Assembly (NCBI GenBank): GCA_002457055.1
Contig: NTKT01000001.1
Span: 1 to 64,000, forward strand
Direction: 5' to 3'
Length of the DNA stretch: 64,000 nucleotides
Origin: Rhodobacteraceae bacterium MED-G08
GTDB taxonomy: Bacteria > Pseudomonadota > Alphaproteobacteria > Rhodobacterales > Rhodobacteraceae
The position numbers were made by a program, and so were the translations under genes. The notes below the pieces were generated by a model, which was not told the DNA's origin, made no database searches, and worked only from the letters and a program-made list of their open reading frames with translations. This document shows positions 61,721-64,000 of the stretch, one piece after another. How positions within the stretch are numbered: the stretch's first letter is position 1; each line of letters opens with the position of its first letter.

Positions 61721-62932
61721 ATGAAAGAAGTTTTTATTTATGATTCAGTCCGTACTCCTAGAGGCAGAGGACGGAAGGACGGCAGTCTACATGAAGTAAC
61801 CGCTCTTGCCTTATCTACAACAGTTTTAAACAATATTAAAAAGCGAAATGAATTAGACGGACATTCTATTGAAGACGTAATATGGGGGAACGTTACTCAA
61901 ATTGGAGAACAAGGGGCTTGTCTCGCAAGAACAGCAGTTTTGGCTTCTGAATTAGATGAAAACGTACCTGGCATTTCGATTAATAGATTTTGTGCTTCAG
62001 GATTAGAGGCAGTCAACCTCGCAGCCAATCAAATTCGAGGAGGAGCTGGAAATTGTTACATTGCTGGTGGTGTAGAAAGCATGAGCCGAGTTCCAATGAG
62101 TAGTGATGGCGGCGCTGTTGCTGTTGACCCAAGCTTTACCATGAATAATTATTTTGTACCGCAAGGGATTAGTGCTGATTTGATTGCCACAAAGCATGGT
62201 TTTTCTCGCGATCAAGCAGATGAATTAGCAGTAGAAAGTCAAAAAAGAGCAAGTATTGCCTGGAATGAAGATAGATTTTCTAAGTCAATTGTACCGGTAA
62301 CTGACATCAATGGATTAACAATTCTTGAGCACGATGAATATATAAGAGCTGATACCGATATGCAAAAGCTCGGTGCATTAAAATCAGCATTTCAGGATAT
62401 GGGAGAGACGATGCCCGGTTTCGACAAAGTGGCTTTAATGAAATATCCAGAGATAGATAAAATTAATCACATTCATCATGCCGGTAATAGTTCAGGCATA
62501 GTCGATGGAGCTGCAGGAATATTAATTGGTGATCAGGATTTTGGTACAGCTCGAGGATTGAAGCCAAGAGCTAAAATTCGGGCAACATGTAAAGTAGGTA
62601 CTGAACCAACTATCATGCTAACTGGACCGGTCCCAGCCACGAACAAAATTCTCTCAGATAGCGGACTTAAAATCAGTGACATTGATCTTTTTGAAGTAAA
62701 CGAAGCATTTGCCTCAATAGTTCTCATGTTTGAGCAGGCGTTTGACGTAAATCATGATAAAGTGAATGTGAACGGTGGATCAATCGCGATGGGACACCCA
62801 CTCGGCGCCACTGGGGCAATGATTTTAGGAACACTATTAGACGAATTGGAACGTCAAGATAAAACAATAGGTCTCGCTACTCTATGCGTAGCATCCGGGA
62901 TGGGTGCCGCAACAATTATTGAGCGAGTTTAA
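61721..62932 (+). CDS. fadA: Acetyl-CoA C-acyltransferase (thiolase)
   Basis: The 403-residue thiolase carries out the last beta-oxidation step. It has SINRFCASGLEAVNLAA with the nucleophilic Cys, GGVESMSRVPMSSDGG, FEVNEAFASI, NVNGGSIAMGHPLGATGA with the catalytic His, and a C-terminal LCVASGMGAATIIERV with the second Cys. The start at 61721 (MKEVFIYDSVRTPRGRGRK) is clear; the reading frame is open upstream into the GST gene but that extension is not real. fadB follows 8 bp later. Confidence 0.94.
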   Translation: MKEVFIYDSVRTPRGRGRKDGSLHEVTALALSTTVLNNIKKRNELDGHSIEDVIWGNVTQIGEQGACLARTAVLASELDENVPGISINRFCASGLEAVNLAANQIRGGAGNCYIAGGVESMSRVPMSSDGGAVAVDPSFTMNNYFVPQGISADLIATKHGFSRDQADELAVESQKRASIAWNEDRFSKSIVPVTDINGLTILEHDEYIRADTDMQKLGALKSAFQDMGETMPGFDKVALMKYPEIDKINHIHHAGNSSGIVDGAAGILIGDQDFGTARGLKPRAKIRATCKVGTEPTIMLTGPVPATNKILSDSGLKISDIDLFEVNEAFASIVLMFEQAFDVNHDKVNVNGGSIAMGHPLGATGAMILGTLLDELERQDKTIGLATLCVASGMGAATIIERV

Positions 62933-62940
62933 GGTATAAA

Positions 62941-64000
62941 ATGGCAGATTTTACAATAAAGATAGACACAGATCAGATAGCTACCATTTTGTGGGATTGC
63001 CCCGAAAAGCCTTTTAATATCTTAAATTTCGAAGCTATTAAACTTTTGGATAGCCTAGTCGATGAAGTCCTATTAAATGATAATATAAGTGGCGCTATAA
63101 TCACGAGTGCAAAACCTGATTTTGCTGCTGGAATGGACCTCAAAGTTTTAGCAGATTTAAAAAATTCAAATGGTGCCAATCCTACCCAAGGTTTGTTCGA
63201 CGGGTTCATGCAAATGCATACAATTATGCGTAAAATCGAACGCGCAGGAATGGATCCCAAAACAAACAAAGGTGGAAAACCTATTGTAACAGTTCTTCCG
63301 GGAACCGCGCTCGGAATAGGCTTAGAAATTCCACTCTGCACTCATCGCATTTTTGCTGCAAATAATAATAAAGCGAAAATTGGGTTACCTGAAATTAAAG
63401 TGGGTATTTTCCCGGGAGCTGGAGGAACAACAAGGTTAGTTAGAAAATTAGGCATATTTGGAGCATCAGAGTTTCTGCTTGAAGGGAAAACTGTAGACCC
63501 AATCAAGGCAAAATCATCAGGAATTATCGATGAGGTTAGCGATACTCCCATGTCAGATGCAAAAGCTTGGGTTCTGTCGGCAAGTGATGCGGATATAGTT
63601 AAGCCATGGGATCAAAAAGGTTATAAACTACCTGGCGGCGCACCCTATTCCCCATCTGGCTTCATGACTTTTGTCGGCGCTTCTGCTATGGTTACTGGTA
63701 AAACCATGGGCGCTTATCCTGCACCGAAAGCCTTAATGAGTGCCGTTTATGAGGGCTCACTGGTTGCTTTTGATACTGCACTGAAGATTGAGGCGCGTTG
63801 GTTCACAAATATTGTTATGAACCCTTCTTCATCTGCTATGATTAGAAGCCTATTCATTAGTAAAGGAGCGCTAGAAAAGGGAGCTGTTCGACCAAAAGAA
63901 GTACCAGATCAGCGTGCAAAGACGGTTGGAGTGTTGGGCGCGGGAATGATGGGGGCCGGCATTGCCTTGGTAGCCGCTCAAGCCGGCATCGAAGTCGTGT
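62941..64000 (+). CDS. fadB: Fatty acid oxidation complex alpha subunit (enoyl-CoA hydratase/3-hydroxyacyl-CoA dehydrogenase), 5' part
   Basis: The frame is open from the ATG at 62941 to the window edge (353 codons and one base). The N-terminal part is an enoyl-CoA hydratase/isomerase domain (TSAKPDFAAGMDLKVLA; GTALGIGLEIPLCTHRIFAA; IGLPEIKVGIFPGAGGTTRLVR, split). The NAD-binding dehydrogenase domain begins at the end (VGVLGAGMMGAGIAL). The full protein should be about 700 residues, so about half is present. It continues the acd-gst-fadA operon. Confidence 0.93.
   Translation, partial: MADFTIKIDTDQIATILWDCPEKPFNILNFEAIKLLDSLVDEVLLNDNISGAIITSAKPDFAAGMDLKVLADLKNSNGANPTQGLFDGFMQMHTIMRKIERAGMDPKTNKGGKPIVTVLPGTALGIGLEIPLCTHRIFAANNNKAKIGLPEIKVGIFPGAGGTTRLVRKLGIFGASEFLLEGKTVDPIKAKSSGIIDEVSDTPMSDAKAWVLSASDADIVKPWDQKGYKLPGGAPYSPSGFMTFVGASAMVTGKTMGAYPAPKALMSAVYEGSLVAFDTALKIEARWFTNIVMNPSSSAMIRSLFISKGALEKGAVRPKEVPDQRAKTVGVLGAGMMGAGIALVAAQAGIEVV

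Noticed and set aside
1-64000. Mobile elements, CRISPR arrays, rRNA genes or phage genes
   Set aside because: None seen: no transposase or integrase motifs, no regularly spaced repeats, and no rRNA-like segments on either strand.

Overview
The window is one continuous, gene-dense, AT-rich stretch (roughly 40% GC by eye) of a bacterial chromosome. Gene content and order point to a free-living, probably marine alphaproteobacterium. The signs are accC-aat-DUF2155-mlaD-NDUFA12, hom-glpX-recJ, a DUF3572 protein, NDUFA12 (a complex I accessory subunit of alphaproteobacteria and mitochondria) and a Paracoccus-type sox cluster. Intergenic gaps are short, several convergent genes overlap at their 3' ends, and I saw no transposase, phage gene, CRISPR array or rRNA. 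I cannot assign a genus.

Layout. 1-7.1 kb holds housekeeping genes (accC 3' end, aat, a DUF2155 protein, mlaD, NDUFA12, clpX, clpP), a GlxA-type AraC regulator and a photolyase/cryptochrome relative that lacks the usual N-terminal antenna domain. 7.1-18.3 kb is a full sulfur-oxidation (Sox) island. On the minus strand it reads soxV-W, soxX-Y-Z-A, a terminator, soxB-C-D, then soxE-F (flavocytochrome c). On the plus strand it reads soxS-soxR and a YeeE/YedE (TsuA-like) thiosulfate importer. 18.3-25.2 kb carries ribE, ribD, nrdR, yjbQ, rpoD and dnaG. 25.3-31.4 kb is a heterotetrameric sarcosine oxidase operon (soxB-D-A-G, unrelated to the sulfur sox genes) preceded by a beta-hydroxyacid dehydrogenase. 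31.5-35.8 kb is hom, glpX, recJ and a tRNA-Glu.

36.1-47.3 kb is an accessory catabolic island. It has a tripartite tricarboxylate-type transporter (tctC-B-A), a CoA-acylating aldehyde dehydrogenase resembling sulfoacetaldehyde dehydrogenase SauS, an acid-CoA ligase (SauT-like), a TauE/SafE anion exporter, a large FAD/Fe-S 2-hydroxyacid dehydrogenase and a serine-glyoxylate-type aminotransferase. The simplest reading is uptake of a small anionic acid such as sulfoacetate, CoA activation, reduction to the aldehyde, and export of sulfite. The desulfonating enzyme Xsc is not in the window, so the substrate remains open.

47.3-58.3 kb mixes rpe, an MttB-family methyltransferase without its corrinoid partner, a HAD phosphatase, DUF3572, prpE, an amidase, nadK, DUF952, pyrD, an ArsC-like protein and a MATE exporter. 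58.4-64 kb is a fatty-acid or branched-chain acyl-CoA beta-oxidation operon led by two related MerR regulators, with a strong palindromic candidate operator between them, and it runs off the right edge inside fadB. Overall the cell looks like a heterotroph that can supplement carbon metabolism with thiosulfate or sulfide oxidation and that uses methylated glycines and possibly organosulfonates.
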